This document shows positions 1 to 8,932 of a DNA stretch of 56,302 nt, one piece after another. The notes below the pieces were generated by a model, which worked only from the letters and a program-made list of their open reading frames with translations, was not told the origin of the DNA and searched no databases. Each line of letters starts with the position of its first letter. Positions within the stretch are counted from its first letter, which is position 1. Made by a program: the position numbers and the translations under genes. Source of the stretch: Puniceicoccaceae bacterium (lineage in GTDB: Bacteria; Verrucomicrobiota; Verrucomicrobiia; Opitutales; Coraliomargaritaceae); the NCBI GenBank assembly GCA_002729725.1, contig PBYS01000009.1, positions 1-56,302 on the forward strand. Direction: 5' to 3'.

Positions 1-1
1 C

Positions 2-244
2 CTGCACGAAATCGAAGCCGCCATTTTACGTATCAAAGACGGTAGTTACGGCATATGTGAAATCACCGAAAAACCAATTCCAGCAGCACGTTTGACAGCA
101 GTGCCCTTCGCACGCTACTCAGTAGAAGGCCAAGCCGAACACGAAAAGAGCCAAATGCGCAAGAGCAACCGCATCGCCGCGGGCGGCATCTTCGGTGATG
201 TGACCGATGCACCTAAGCTCGAGTCCAGCGACGACGAGGAATAA
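2..244 (+). CDS. DksA/TraR-family protein, C-terminal part (5' end outside window)
   Basis: The reading frame is open from base 2 to the TAA at 242-244, giving the last 80 residues of a protein whose start lies left of the window. The segment YGICEITEKPIPAARL and the following RYSVEGQAEHEK match the zinc-finger region of the DksA/TraR family, whose members bind RNA polymerase and alter transcription initiation, classically with ppGpp. Canonical members have four cysteines in two CxxC pairs. Here only the Cys of YGIC remains; the others are replaced (CEIT and SVEG), so zinc binding as in E. coli DksA is unlikely. The tail is acidic (SSDDEE). A strong terminator follows. Family assignment is good; the role in this organism is inferred. 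Confidence 0.8.
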   Translation: MHEIEAAILRIKDGSYGICEITEKPIPAARLTAVPFARYSVEGQAEHEKSQMRKSNRIAAGGIFGDVTDAPKLESSDDEE

Positions 245-278
245 TCCTCAGCCTCGAAACTGAGTTCAGATTTATTCA

Positions 279-311
279 GCGCATTCGAGTATCACTCGAA
301 TGCGCTTTTTT
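279..311 (+). terminator. Rho-independent terminator after the DksA-like gene
   Basis: A perfect 12-bp stem (GCGCATTCGAGT, loop ATC, ACTCGAATGCGC) is followed directly by six T residues. It lies 35 bases after the stop codon of the DksA/TraR-like gene and just before the convergent histidine kinase gene. Confidence 0.9.
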
Positions 312-328
312 AGGCCTGAATCTCTCGC

Positions 329-1924
329 TCATACTGCCTCACTCGCTGGCAATATCAGTGAGAACGAGACCTGGCCCTGACAATAGTCATTCAAAATCAG
401 ATCTCCCTCATGCGCACGCGCAATTTCACGCGCGAGACTCAAGCCCAAGCCCGAGCCCGCGGTCGTACGCGATTTCTCCACACGGTGGAAGCGCTTAAAT
501 AACAAAGGGCGATCTTCTTCAGGGATCGGTGGCGCTGTATTCGTCAAGGTGAAACACAATTGAGTGCCTTGGCGTTCTAGACGAAAGCAGACCGCGCCCC
601 CAGACACTGTGTATTTCGCCGCATTCGAAATCATATTACGAACCGCCTGGTTCAATAAGGCCAGATCGCCACACACGAAACTGGGCTCTATCAAAAAAAT
701 ATCTACTTGAAGTGCGGGCGCCATCACTTCCAAGTCCTCTGCCGCCGAACGAATCAGCTCACTTAACTCGAGTCGCTGGCAATTCAACTTTAACCGCCCC
801 TCATCCGCATGCGCGAGTAAGAGTAATTTTTGCACGACAGATTTCAAATGGCTTAGCTCTTCCATCAGCATGCCATAGCGCTGCTGCTCCTGCGAGCCTG
901 CCTCCGCCGATTGAATCGCATTATCCAATTCGCCCTGAAGTATCGTGAGCGGCGTCTGTAACTCGTGTGCGGCATCGGCACTAAAGCGCACCGCCTGTTG
1001 GTAGCCCTTCTCTAAACGGTCCAGCATTTGATTAAATACAGAAACTAAGCGTTGTAGCTCAATATCTCGCCCCACCATAGGAATACGGCGATCCAGTCCC
1101 TTGGCCGTAATGCCTTCAGCCGTATCCGCTATAATGGAGACTGGACGCATGGCTCGATCCGCAAGAAACCAGCCTACAAAGGATAATAGGATCAAGCCGA
1201 TCGGCACCGCTACGAAGAAAACGGTTCGCAAACTATTCAAGTCGCGATAAAACACCTGCATATTCATTGCTAAGACTACGGTCTGGTGATCTGAAATAAA
1301 GAGCCCCACTCTCCAATTGCCCGACTGCGACTTGGAGTAGAGTGTTTTAAAGCCAGCTTCAACAATCACCGGGGGCTCACGTCGCCGCGGCGGCAGCCTC
1401 GCCTCAGCCAGTGGTGCCAGTTCCTCCAAATTAAGCCATCCGTCCTGATCCAAGTCTAGCTGCTCAAACTCAACCACGGGCCCATCGAATTCTTGTAGCG
1501 ATATTACACCATCTTGATCCCGATCTAGTCGGCGTATAATTCCACTCCCGATGGGACGGACCATCTTCTCCTCGGACAACACTAGTGGCTGCTCCAGCAC
1601 CCCTTCAGCCAATTTAATTAATTCAGCTGGCGCATTGTCCGACTGAAATGACACCTGCTGTGCCCCATTGACCACCAATAACGCCATCCTCCCGTCCGCA
1701 TCATCTCCGTAGATAAATTGTAACGACTTCTCAAAATTCTGCCAAAAATTGTGCGGACGCGCACCTCGCAGAGACGATTCCGCGAGAGTCCGAATCTCCT
1801 GATCCATACCATCAATTCCGGTATGATACGCCGACGCAAAGAAGAGTCCACCAAACGACACCAACAAAGTTCCCGTAACCAGCAACGAGGTCAGCGCGAT
1901 CTTAAATTTAAACGAGTGCCTCAT
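329..1924 (-). CDS. Sensor histidine kinase with periplasmic EF-hand pair
   Basis: A 531-residue membrane histidine kinase. Transmembrane segments lie at about residues 11-31 and 236-256 and enclose a periplasmic sensor region of about 200 residues. A HAMP-like linker follows, then HisKA with the phospho-accepting His320 in AAHELQTPLT, and a HATPase domain with an N-box (NQAVRNMISNAAKYT) and a glycine box (GSGLGLSLA). The sensor region contains two canonical EF-hand loops: residues 134-145 (DRDQDGVISLQE) and 157-168 (DLDQDGWLNLEE), with Asp at positions 1, 3 and 5, Gly at 6 and Glu at 12. This strongly suggests Ca2+ binding outside the cytoplasm. The start codon overlaps the stop of the upstream response regulator by 4 bp, so the two are one operon. 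Calcium as the signal is inferred. Confidence 0.93.
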   Translation of the reverse strand: MRHSFKFKIALTSLLVTGTLLVSFGGLFFASAYHTGIDGMDQEIRTLAESSLRGARPHNFWQNFEKSLQFIYGDDADGRMALLVVNGAQQVSFQSDNAPAELIKLAEGVLEQPLVLSEEKMVRPIGSGIIRRLDRDQDGVISLQEFDGPVVEFEQLDLDQDGWLNLEELAPLAEARLPPRRREPPVIVEAGFKTLYSKSQSGNWRVGLFISDHQTVVLAMNMQVFYRDLNSLRTVFFVAVPIGLILLSFVGWFLADRAMRPVSIIADTAEGITAKGLDRRIPMVGRDIELQRLVSVFNQMLDRLEKGYQQAVRFSADAAHELQTPLTILQGELDNAIQSAEAGSQEQQRYGMLMEELSHLKSVVQKLLLLAHADEGRLKLNCQRLELSELIRSAAEDLEVMAPALQVDIFLIEPSFVCGDLALLNQAVRNMISNAAKYTVSGGAVCFRLERQGTQLCFTLTNTAPPIPEEDRPLLFKRFHRVEKSRTTAGSGLGLSLAREIARAHEGDLILNDYCQGQVSFSLILPASEAV

Positions 1925-2595
1925 GCTTCATCCCGCAAACGATAACCCACCCCACGAACGGTCTCTATCATCGAGGCCTCGCCCGCGACATCAATTTTAC
2001 CACGTACGCGTCGCACATACACGTCTACCACGTTGGTCTGCGGATCGAAATCGTAGCCCCAGACATTCTCGAGCAGTTGCGTGCGCGAATACACCCGCCC
2101 TGGCGAACGCATCAAAAGCTCAAGCATGTTAAACTCACGACTGGTCAAATCGATACTGTCCTCTCCGCGATGCACCTCCCGCGTGATCAAGTTCAGACTT
2201 AGCGCCCCTTGCTGGATCACATTTAGCGGCTCTCCGCTGGCACGACGACTGACCGCGAGTATACGCGCAATCAGTTCTTCCATGAAGAAGGGCTTCGCCA
2301 GATAATCATCTGCTCCGAGGTTTAAGCCCTCCACCCGTTCATCCAAACCACTTCGCGCCGTAAGTAAAATGACTGGCACTGTATTTTTCTGCTCTCGCAA
2401 GCTGCGCAAGATACTCAAACCATCACGGCCAGGCAGCATAATATCCAACAAAATCACGTCATAAGATTCGGATACCGCCAAATCGTAACCGGCATCGCCA
2501 TCATTACAAACGTCGATCACATAGCCTTGCTCCTTCAGTCCTCTCTCGACAAAAGAAGCAATCTTGGGGTCATCTTCCACTATCAGGATTTTCAT
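1921..2595 (-). CDS. OmpR/PhoB-family response regulator
   Basis: A 224-residue response regulator. The receiver domain (about 1-115) has the acidic pair in MKILIVEDDPK, the phospho-accepting Asp in YDVILLDIMLPGRDG, the conserved Thr/Ser region and Lys in YLAKPF. The C-terminal winged helix (about 125-222) has the typical LTSREFNMLELLMRSPGRV and VDVYVRRVRGKI segments. I chose the ATG at 2593-2595, where the homologous MKILIVEDD begins; a GTG at 2611-2613 would add six residues. It is the first gene of a two-gene operon with the EF-hand histidine kinase, its presumed cognate kinase. Confidence 0.93.
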   Translation of the reverse strand: MKILIVEDDPKIASFVERGLKEQGYVIDVCNDGDAGYDLAVSESYDVILLDIMLPGRDGLSILRSLREQKNTVPVILLTARSGLDERVEGLNLGADDYLAKPFFMEELIARILAVSRRASGEPLNVIQQGALSLNLITREVHRGEDSIDLTSREFNMLELLMRSPGRVYSRTQLLENVWGYDFDPQTNVVDVYVRRVRGKIDVAGEASMIETVRGVGYRLRDEA

Positions 2596-2643
2596 ACGCG
2601 AAGAAGCTAGCACAGTCGTATATATTTCAGCGATAGCTTTCTG

Positions 2644-2659
2644 ATTACAAAACTGTAAT
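2644..2659. promoter_or_regulatory. Inverted repeat upstream of the response regulator gene
   Basis: A perfect inverted repeat, ATTACA-AAAC-TGTAAT, lies about 50 bp upstream of the response regulator ATG. Its position suits an operator or promoter-proximal element. Whether the regulator itself binds is not known; OmpR-family sites are more often direct repeats. Confidence 0.35.
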
Positions 2660-2797
2660 TTTTATACGCTGGCCATAGTCAAAAAGCTCTGCTTAATTTC
2701 GAGACTCGGAGCGTTATGCATGTTTGGATGCGAGCCGCCGACTACAACTTTTTTAATGTCTGGCACAGACAATAACTACTACACCACACACACACCG

Positions 2798-2836
2798 CCA
2801 ATGGCTCCGCCCCCGATGACTGGGCGGGGCTATTGG
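2798..2836 (-). terminator. Stem-loop overlapping the menD stop codon
   Basis: A 15-bp stem with two G-T pairs (left arm 2798-2812, right arm 2822-2836) overlaps the menD stop codon at 2830-2832. There is no clear U-tract on either side, so it may be a weak or factor-assisted terminator, or an mRNA-stabilising hairpin. Confidence 0.45.
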
Positions 2837-4581
2837 TGGAACTTGTGCAATTGAAGCCGATCCGCCTTACGGTCCGTCAATAGTTCCAGGACGCGTAGGC
2901 CCGGATCCGATGACTTAGTCAACGCATTCACCAGTTGTGACCAATCATTAACGACTTGATGAGGCACACGATACGCGGCACATAATTGCCCCGTATCTAC
3001 ATCCTGCGGCGTGCTAAAATATTGCTCAAAAGGTGGATCCATCTGGGCCACAGGCAAGTGCTCAAAGATGCCACCACCGTTGTTATTAATCAATACTACG
3101 GTTAAACTGCCCCGCAGCTGACTGGATGCTAAGAGTCCATTGCTATCGTGCAAAAAAGCCAAATCACCCGTCAATAAAAAGGCAGGTCGTCCCCCGTGAG
3201 CCACACCCAAAGCGGTGCTCAAAGTCCCGTCGATTCCATTCGCACCTCGATTGCAAAAGACCGCACAAGCGCGACTACCAGCCGACCAAAAATACTCGGC
3301 GTAACGCACACTCATACTGCTCGCCAAGAAGACACTGCTACCAACTGGCAAATGTCGAGACAGTAACCAAGCGACTTTCCCCTCAAACAATGTATCAAGA
3401 TTTCCCATACGCTCATCAATCGCTTGCGACTGGCGAGCTTCCAGCGTCGTCCACTTGGATGCCCAGTCGGAGTCCACACGTTGATGTTGCAAATGCTCCG
3501 CAAGACTAAGCACATCGCCATATAGTGGAGTTGCGACACGATGCAAAGGGTCGATATTGATCGGAGAAGCACTCAGTAAAAATGAGACCGCATTTAACTG
3601 CCCCAACCAAGCGCGTAAGACCTTGCTTGTCGGCAAAGATCCGATCTGTAAGATCGCGGTCGGTTGCAGCGAAGCTTGCTCGCCAGATTCACGCAAAAAT
3701 GTATCATAGCGGGTAATCACCCTCCTATCTTCGCTAGCATAATTTCGGAGTGGATTCAGCACATCCGCCAGGACCGGCCACCCAAGCTTCTTAGAGATCA
3801 TTGAAACTGCATTCGCAAAAGCCTCATCGCCACAGCGCGGATTTTCAGTGCCCACGATAATCAGTCCTCGACTGTGACTGCTAAGGCGCTCCAAAGCCAC
3901 CAGATCCAGACCACCCGCTTGCAACACCGCCTCGCACGGACGGGTCGACACAGTCGCCGCCTCCTCCAGCACTGCCGCCTCCACGACAGGCTGTGATGCG
4001 TCCAAGCTCGGCGGCAAGGGATCACGGAATGGGAAATTCAAATGCACAGGCCCCGCATTCGCACTCAAAGACAAGTGCACCGCATGCACCAAGCTTTGCC
4101 GCAAATAGGCCAACATCTCAGGCGAGCACTCGGGTAAAGCCAATTCTTTAAATTGCCGCACACTGTCGCCGTAGAGCTTGAGCTGATCGATCGTTTGGCC
4201 CGAACTGCAATCACGCAACTCTGCTGGACGGTCGGCAGTCATAATGATCAGCGGCGTGCCACTCATCGAGGCCTCCAACACAGCCGGCCAATAATTCACC
4301 GCGGCCGAGCCCGAAGTGCACACTAGTGCGACCGGTCGCCGAGTCCGCTTGGCCAAGCCTAAGGCATAAAACGCAGCCGATCGCTCATCCAAAATCGAGA
4401 GTGCCTCCACCCGCGCATTGCGCGCCGCGGCAATCGTCAGCGGCGTCGAACGCGATCCCGGCGAGGTCACCACCGTATTCACGCCCAAACGAGCCAAAAC
4501 CTCCATAGTCAATGCCCCCCAAGCGGAATTCACATTAGAGCGAGCGATGGCATCAAAAGGTTCAGTTACAGACAGAGACAT
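2830..4581 (-). CDS. menD: 2-succinyl-5-enolpyruvyl-6-hydroxy-3-cyclohexene-1-carboxylate synthase
   Basis: A 583-residue thiamine-diphosphate enzyme of the menaquinone pathway. MenD condenses 2-oxoglutarate-derived succinic semialdehyde with isochorismate. The N-terminal Pyr domain shows TSPGSRSTPL (39-48) and the ThDP-activating Glu66 in LDERSAAFYALG. The segments TSGSAAVNYWPAVLEA and MTADRPAELRD are typical of MenD. The C-terminal PP domain has the Mg-ThDP motif from GDLAFLHD (starting near 472) to NNNGGGIF (about 499). The length matches the family. It stands alone here on the minus strand, divergent from the hybrid kinase gene, with no other men genes in the window. It implies menaquinone-based respiration. 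Confidence 0.95.
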   Translation of the reverse strand: MSLSVTEPFDAIARSNVNSAWGALTMEVLARLGVNTVVTSPGSRSTPLTIAAARNARVEALSILDERSAAFYALGLAKRTRRPVALVCTSGSAAVNYWPAVLEASMSGTPLIIMTADRPAELRDCSSGQTIDQLKLYGDSVRQFKELALPECSPEMLAYLRQSLVHAVHLSLSANAGPVHLNFPFRDPLPPSLDASQPVVEAAVLEEAATVSTRPCEAVLQAGGLDLVALERLSSHSRGLIIVGTENPRCGDEAFANAVSMISKKLGWPVLADVLNPLRNYASEDRRVITRYDTFLRESGEQASLQPTAILQIGSLPTSKVLRAWLGQLNAVSFLLSASPINIDPLHRVATPLYGDVLSLAEHLQHQRVDSDWASKWTTLEARQSQAIDERMGNLDTLFEGKVAWLLSRHLPVGSSVFLASSMSVRYAEYFWSAGSRACAVFCNRGANGIDGTLSTALGVAHGGRPAFLLTGDLAFLHDSNGLLASSQLRGSLTVVLINNNGGGIFEHLPVAQMDPPFEQYFSTPQDVDTGQLCAAYRVPHQVVNDWSQLVNALTKSSDPGLRVLELLTDRKADRLQLHKFHQ

Positions 4582-4766
4582 TCTATCATTTATTCGATCT
4601 ATGATTCAGATGTCAACGATCTCACAAGGGCTTACCGAGCGAAAACTGAGGGGCAAAATATATACTCTGGCGAGTTGCCATAATAGCCTCACCCCCTTTA
4701 AATTGCGTAATCTACTTCCCCCCCCTCCTATACCACTCCTGGACTAACTGTCACCACTGAGAAGCT

Positions 4767-6941
4767 ATGAAGTTCTCCTTTAGGCGCTACCTACTGATTC
4801 CGCTCTGCGCGGCTTGGCTACTCGCGATCTTCTTTATCTACATAGATTTAAGGCATTCGGGACTCCACACGCACCGCGTCCTATGGAGCATATTGATACA
4901 AGTTTCGGGCGTCACCTTTCCACTGCTTTTCGTCAGCCTCTACCTCTCAAATAAACGCTTACAGAAACGCTTCGACAATCTATCCAGTTCCATCGTTCAA
5001 GCAAAAGAGGAAGAACTGTCCCGGAATCGTAGCATTATTGAAGGCACCGAAGTCGGCACTTGGGACTGGAATTTGAAAACGGGCGAACTCGTACTCAACG
5101 AACGCTGGGCGGGCATTCTCGGCTACACGCTCGAAGAGCTCAAACCCATCGGTATCAGCACCTGGGAGCGCACCGTCCACCCCGACGACATGCAGTCCGC
5201 CGAAATTATGCGCCACGAGCACCTCCGCGGAGAAAAAAAATACTATAATGCTCAATTTCGCCAACGCCACAAAAACGGCGAATGGCGCTGGATCAATGCG
5301 CGCGGCAAGCTAGTCGAATGGACCCCCACGGGCGAGCCACTACGCATGAGTGGCACCCACATGGACATCACGGAGCAAAAAGAAGCAGAGTTTTCCCTCA
5401 ATGAGTCGAAGCGAATGCTGCGCCGCGTACTCAATACCATTCCAGCACGTGTTTTTTGGAAAGATACCCACTCCGTGTTCTTAGGCTGTAATCAATTACT
5501 CGCACAGGATTTAGGCCAAGAAACTCCCGATGACCTCATCGACAAAACCGACTACGATTTCTTTAGCAAAAAAGAGGCTGAGCGCTTTCGACAAGACGAT
5601 CAAGAAGTCATGCGCACGGGGAAGGCTAAAATTGCCTACGAAGAAGCCCTCAAACGTCCAGATGGAGGCTTAATTTGGTTACTCACTTCAAAAGTCCCAC
5701 TGCGCGACCAAGACAATAAAATAATCGGCATACTGGGCACTTACGAAGATATCAGCCAACGTAAACAAACAGAACTAGAACTCATCCAAGCCAAAGAAGC
5801 CGCCGAAGCTGCCAGCAAGGCGAAAAGCGAATTCCTCGCGGTCATGAGCCATGAAATGCGCACCCCGCTCAACCCGATATTGGGTTTCGCCGACATTTTA
5901 CTAGAGAGCTGCACGGAGGAGCCCGAAGTCAGTTATATCAACACCATCATCAGCTCCGGCCAACGTCAGCTCGCCCTCATCGACGACATTTTGCACTACA
6001 TGCGCATCATCAGCGAACGCGTCGAGCCCAACAATCAGCAGTTCAACTTAGTCAATTTTTGCCAAAGGCTAATCGAAGAACTCCAACCGAGCGCAGGCGA
6101 GCTCACACTCAACTTTCAGAATGGCAAACTCGGCGCCCCAGTCCCCGTCGACCTATGCGTCGTGACCGATCAGCGTATGCTGCGGCGCATCTTGGAAAAC
6201 CTGCTCAATAATTCGATCAAATACACCCACAGCGGCAGCGTTAACCTGCAACTGTCAATGAAGGCCAGCCCCAGCCCACGCTTTCAATTCACCGTGCAAG
6301 ACACTGGTATCGGAATCGAAGCATCCCAACAAAAACAACTCTTTGATCCCTTTAGCCAAGTCGACGCATCCTACACCCGCAAGCACGAAGGCATTGGCCT
6401 CGGCTTAGCCATATGCCAAAAGCTCACCCATCTATTAGACGGAAAAATCGGACTCCAAAGCACACTCGGGCAAGGCTCCACTTTTACAGTAGATCTGCCC
6501 CTCCAAGTTGTCACTGAAAGCCCAGCAAGTATCACCACAGACAAGCCAACGCCTCGCAAAGAAAAATTCGCACGCCCCTACAAAATACTAATTGTCGATG
6601 ACAAGCCCGACAACATCCTGATAGCCAAGACACTCGTCGAATCCCACCAAGGTCAGGCCCACACAGCCAACAACGGTAAAGAAGCGATCGCCAGCTGCCA
6701 AAAAGAGACATTTGACCTAATTTTAATGGACTTATCGATGCCGCTCATGAACGGCATTCAAGCCAGTAACTGGATACGCAGCCACTCCCGCGAGAATCAG
6801 CACACCCCGATTATCGCCATGACTGCAAACGTCGACAAAGAAGCTCAAAAGGCCTGCCACGAAGCCGGCATGGCCGCCTTCATTAGCAAGCCCATCCAAT
6901 CCCAAGACTTCTTCCAAACGCTCAACGCCCTACTCAAGTAG
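4767..6941 (+). CDS. Hybrid sensor histidine kinase (2 TM, PAS-PAS-HisKA-HATPase-REC)
   Basis: A 724-residue hybrid kinase. Two hydrophobic segments (about 8-25 and 37-60) are separated by only a short loop, so sensing is probably internal. Two PAS domains follow: about 90-205, ending in a PAC segment around GTHMDITEQK, and about 215-335, ending at GILGTYEDISQRK. HisKA carries His362 in SHEMRTPLNPILGF. The HATPase domain has the N-box at ILENLLNNSIKY and glycine boxes DTGIGI and GIGLGLAIC. A C-terminal receiver domain starts at about 605 (YKILIVDDKP), with phospho-accepting Asp655 in LILMDLSMP and Lys in FISKP. No output regulator lies next to it, so phosphotransfer must go to a partner elsewhere. 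The signal is unknown. Confidence 0.93.
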   Translation: MKFSFRRYLLIPLCAAWLLAIFFIYIDLRHSGLHTHRVLWSILIQVSGVTFPLLFVSLYLSNKRLQKRFDNLSSSIVQAKEEELSRNRSIIEGTEVGTWDWNLKTGELVLNERWAGILGYTLEELKPIGISTWERTVHPDDMQSAEIMRHEHLRGEKKYYNAQFRQRHKNGEWRWINARGKLVEWTPTGEPLRMSGTHMDITEQKEAEFSLNESKRMLRRVLNTIPARVFWKDTHSVFLGCNQLLAQDLGQETPDDLIDKTDYDFFSKKEAERFRQDDQEVMRTGKAKIAYEEALKRPDGGLIWLLTSKVPLRDQDNKIIGILGTYEDISQRKQTELELIQAKEAAEAASKAKSEFLAVMSHEMRTPLNPILGFADILLESCTEEPEVSYINTIISSGQRQLALIDDILHYMRIISERVEPNNQQFNLVNFCQRLIEELQPSAGELTLNFQNGKLGAPVPVDLCVVTDQRMLRRILENLLNNSIKYTHSGSVNLQLSMKASPSPRFQFTVQDTGIGIEASQQKQLFDPFSQVDASYTRKHEGIGLGLAICQKLTHLLDGKIGLQSTLGQGSTFTVDLPLQVVTESPASITTDKPTPRKEKFARPYKILIVDDKPDNILIAKTLVESHQGQAHTANNGKEAIASCQKETFDLILMDLSMPLMNGIQASNWIRSHSRENQHTPIIAMTANVDKEAQKACHEAGMAAFISKPIQSQDFFQTLNALLK

Positions 6942-7338
6942 CCCCCAGCAAGAGAGCTTATTTTGGCAGCAGAACAATCTTTCATGCAGCCGAAGCCATC
7001 TGAGTGAGTAGCCAGCACAGCGACGGGGTCTTAAAAGCCCCGCTACTTTTCATTCTGTAGCCGAGTTCTTTAGACTCGGTTACAAGGAATCAGCCGGTTC
7101 CCTGTTGCTGTGGCGTCGTCGCGCTCGTTGGCATAACTGAAGCGGTTACATTACGCTTCATAGTCCATAGTTTGTTCCAGATGCACGCCTCAACGACAGG
7201 CCTCGGCCGCTAATACATATAGTGCCGACAAGGCGTTAATGCAGCGCGTGGCATAGCCGAGATTCTGAGGCGTCCCTACCGGTGGCACAAATCCGCTGCC
7301 TACCTTGCAGAAAGCTCATAGCTCTGTAGGCTGCGGGT
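6942..7338. other. Intergenic region with small inverted repeats, no gene seen
   Basis: About 400 bases without a convincing ORF. A bulged GC-rich hairpin around 7017-7043 may end the hybrid kinase transcript. A second hairpin pairs CCGAGT (7061-7066) with ACTCGG (7074-7079). A perfect inverted repeat pairs TGAAGCG (7138-7144) with CGCTTCA (7154-7160). I saw no tRNA or riboswitch. The hairpins could be remnants of dispersed repeats, which only a genome comparison could show. Confidence 0.4.
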
Positions 7339-8346
7339 ATGAGCGAATCCAATAGCTATGAAATCCACTTAAAGTCCCGTCCTGATGGCATGCCTACGCA
7401 AGCGAATTTCGAATGCGTGGCAGTTCCAATACCCGAAGCTGGTGAAGGCGAGTTTCTGGTGAAAAACGAATGGATGTCGGTCGATCCCTACATGCGCGGA
7501 CGCATGAAAGATGCCGATAGCTATGTGCCCCCCTTTGCCCTCGGTGAGGTGATGGAAGGTGGATGCGTGGGACGCATCCTTCACTCCAATCACAGTGATT
7601 TTTCTGAGGGCGACTATGTGCTGAGCAACCAGGGCTGGCGCGACCACTGGGTTGGCGACGGTCAAGGCGTGCTAAAAGTGGACGTCGATCAGGCCCCCAC
7701 TAGCAGCTACCTCAGCGTTCTCGGAATGACGGGTATGACTGCCTACGCCGGCCTACTGGAAATCGGTGCGCTCAAAGCCGGCGAGACTGTATTCGTCTCC
7801 GCAGCATCGGGTGCGGTGGGTTCGATCGTGTGCCAGATCGCTAAAATTAAGGGCTGCCGTGTGATCGCAAGTAGTGGCTCCAACTCCAAAATCGAATGGC
7901 TGAAACAGAAAGCGGGCGTGGACGAGGCAATCAACTATCGCGAAGTGGACGATCTATCTGCCAAGCTGGGAGAGCTCTGCCCCGACGGAATCGATGTCTA
8001 TTTCGACAATGTAGGCGGCGATCATTTAGAAGCGGCCATTAATGAGATGAATGAGTTTGGTCGGATCGCCTGCTGCGGCGCAATCTCTGGCTACAATGAC
8101 ACGAATCCAAGCCCAGGCCCTAGCAATCTCTTTAAGATAATCGGCAAACGCCTACGCGTGCAGGGCTTCATTGTCCGTGACCACCAAGCACTACAACCCC
8201 AATTTGCACAAGACATGAGCGAATGGATACAATCCGGCAAAATCACCTGGGAAGAGACCGTAAGCGAAGGCATCGAAAATGCCCCTCAAGCTTTTATATC
8301 GCTCTTTGAAGGTGATAAAATGGGTAAAGCGCTGGTGAAGCTGTAG
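7339..8346 (+). CDS. NADP-dependent medium-chain reductase, zinc-independent (CurA/leukotriene B4 dehydrogenase-like)
   Basis: A 335-residue medium-chain dehydrogenase/reductase of the zinc-free branch that includes prostaglandin reductase 1, plant double-bond reductases and bacterial CurA. The family reduces the C=C bond of alpha,beta-unsaturated carbonyls with NADPH. The N-terminal half contains the typical EWMSVDPYMRGRM segment. The Rossmann fold has SAASGAVGSIVCQIAKIKG (about 153-171), and FDNVGGDHLEAAI follows. The zinc ligands of alcohol dehydrogenases are absent. Length is normal and there is no signal peptide, so it is cytoplasmic. It is monocistronic, flanked by a 400-bp gap and a decayed regulator gene. 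The substrate cannot be told from sequence; general detoxification of reactive carbonyls is a reasonable guess. Confidence 0.88.
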   Translation: MSESNSYEIHLKSRPDGMPTQANFECVAVPIPEAGEGEFLVKNEWMSVDPYMRGRMKDADSYVPPFALGEVMEGGCVGRILHSNHSDFSEGDYVLSNQGWRDHWVGDGQGVLKVDVDQAPTSSYLSVLGMTGMTAYAGLLEIGALKAGETVFVSAASGAVGSIVCQIAKIKGCRVIASSGSNSKIEWLKQKAGVDEAINYREVDDLSAKLGELCPDGIDVYFDNVGGDHLEAAINEMNEFGRIACCGAISGYNDTNPSPGPSNLFKIIGKRLRVQGFIVRDHQALQPQFAQDMSEWIQSGKITWEETVSEGIENAPQAFISLFEGDKMGKALVKL

Positions 8347-8437
8347 GATGTATCCGTCGTCGCTAATCGAAAATGCGGAGGCATTTACGGGCAAAGCATT
8401 CATCATCAGATATTCTCGGTCACTTCCCAGGCGGGGA

Positions 8438-8863
8438 TCACTCCTGGCAAGAAATGCCTTCGACGAACTTTGGTTTCAATAAGATTGTCTTCGGCTTTGG
8501 ACGACGCTTCCAAGGACCTTTTTCGATGCGATCGACTAGTAGTTGGGCCGCGTTTTGCCCGACTTTATAGGGTTCTTGATAGAACGACGACAAGGCAACC
8601 CGCGGATCTCGCAGATTCAAAGCACCAAATCCGATAACTTGCTCGGCAAAAGCACAATCTCTCACATTTCCATGCACGATATCGAGCGCCATGACCCTAT
8701 CCTTATCGTGTAAAAAGTCATACGCGCCTTCTAGAATCTGAGGCGCGACCGCATGCCCGGAAGAAACCACCACACTAACGATTCCGCTGCGCCCGCTCTA
8801 CATCCCGCGCACCAAACGTGAACTCATTTCGCGTCGCCCACTAGCGGGTATACGAGCATCCAT
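8438..8863 (-). pseudogene. Remnant of a LacI-type transcriptional regulator
   Basis: Read on the minus strand from an ATG at 8861-8863, one frame gives a piece resembling the hinge of LacI-type regulators (SSRLVRGM, stop, SGRSGIVSVVV). The TAG at 8798-8800 is probably a mutated CAG. The same frame then runs into the C-terminal effector domain: DCAFAEQVIGFGALNLRD, SSFYQEPYKVGQNAAQLLVD and a C-terminal tail ending GISCQE. The N-terminal helix-turn-helix and about 150 residues of the sugar-binding core are missing, because VVVSSGHA jumps to VAPQILEGAYDFL. The gene cannot make a working repressor. Its place next to glycosidase genes suggests it once controlled them. Confidence 0.72.
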
Positions 8864-8932
8864 TTTTTTGAATGAATCTCTAAAACTAAGGCCGACACTG
8901 CCACGCTAGAGCACCATAGAACTCATAACGCG

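Noticed and set aside
2672..2682. CATAGTCAA, half of the operator motif, upstream of the response regulator gene
   Set aside because: The left TGAC arm is missing, and the gene has no link to the carbohydrate genes.
7061..7079. Hairpin as part of a tRNA
   Set aside because: No acceptor stem, T-arm or CCA-like end could be built around it.
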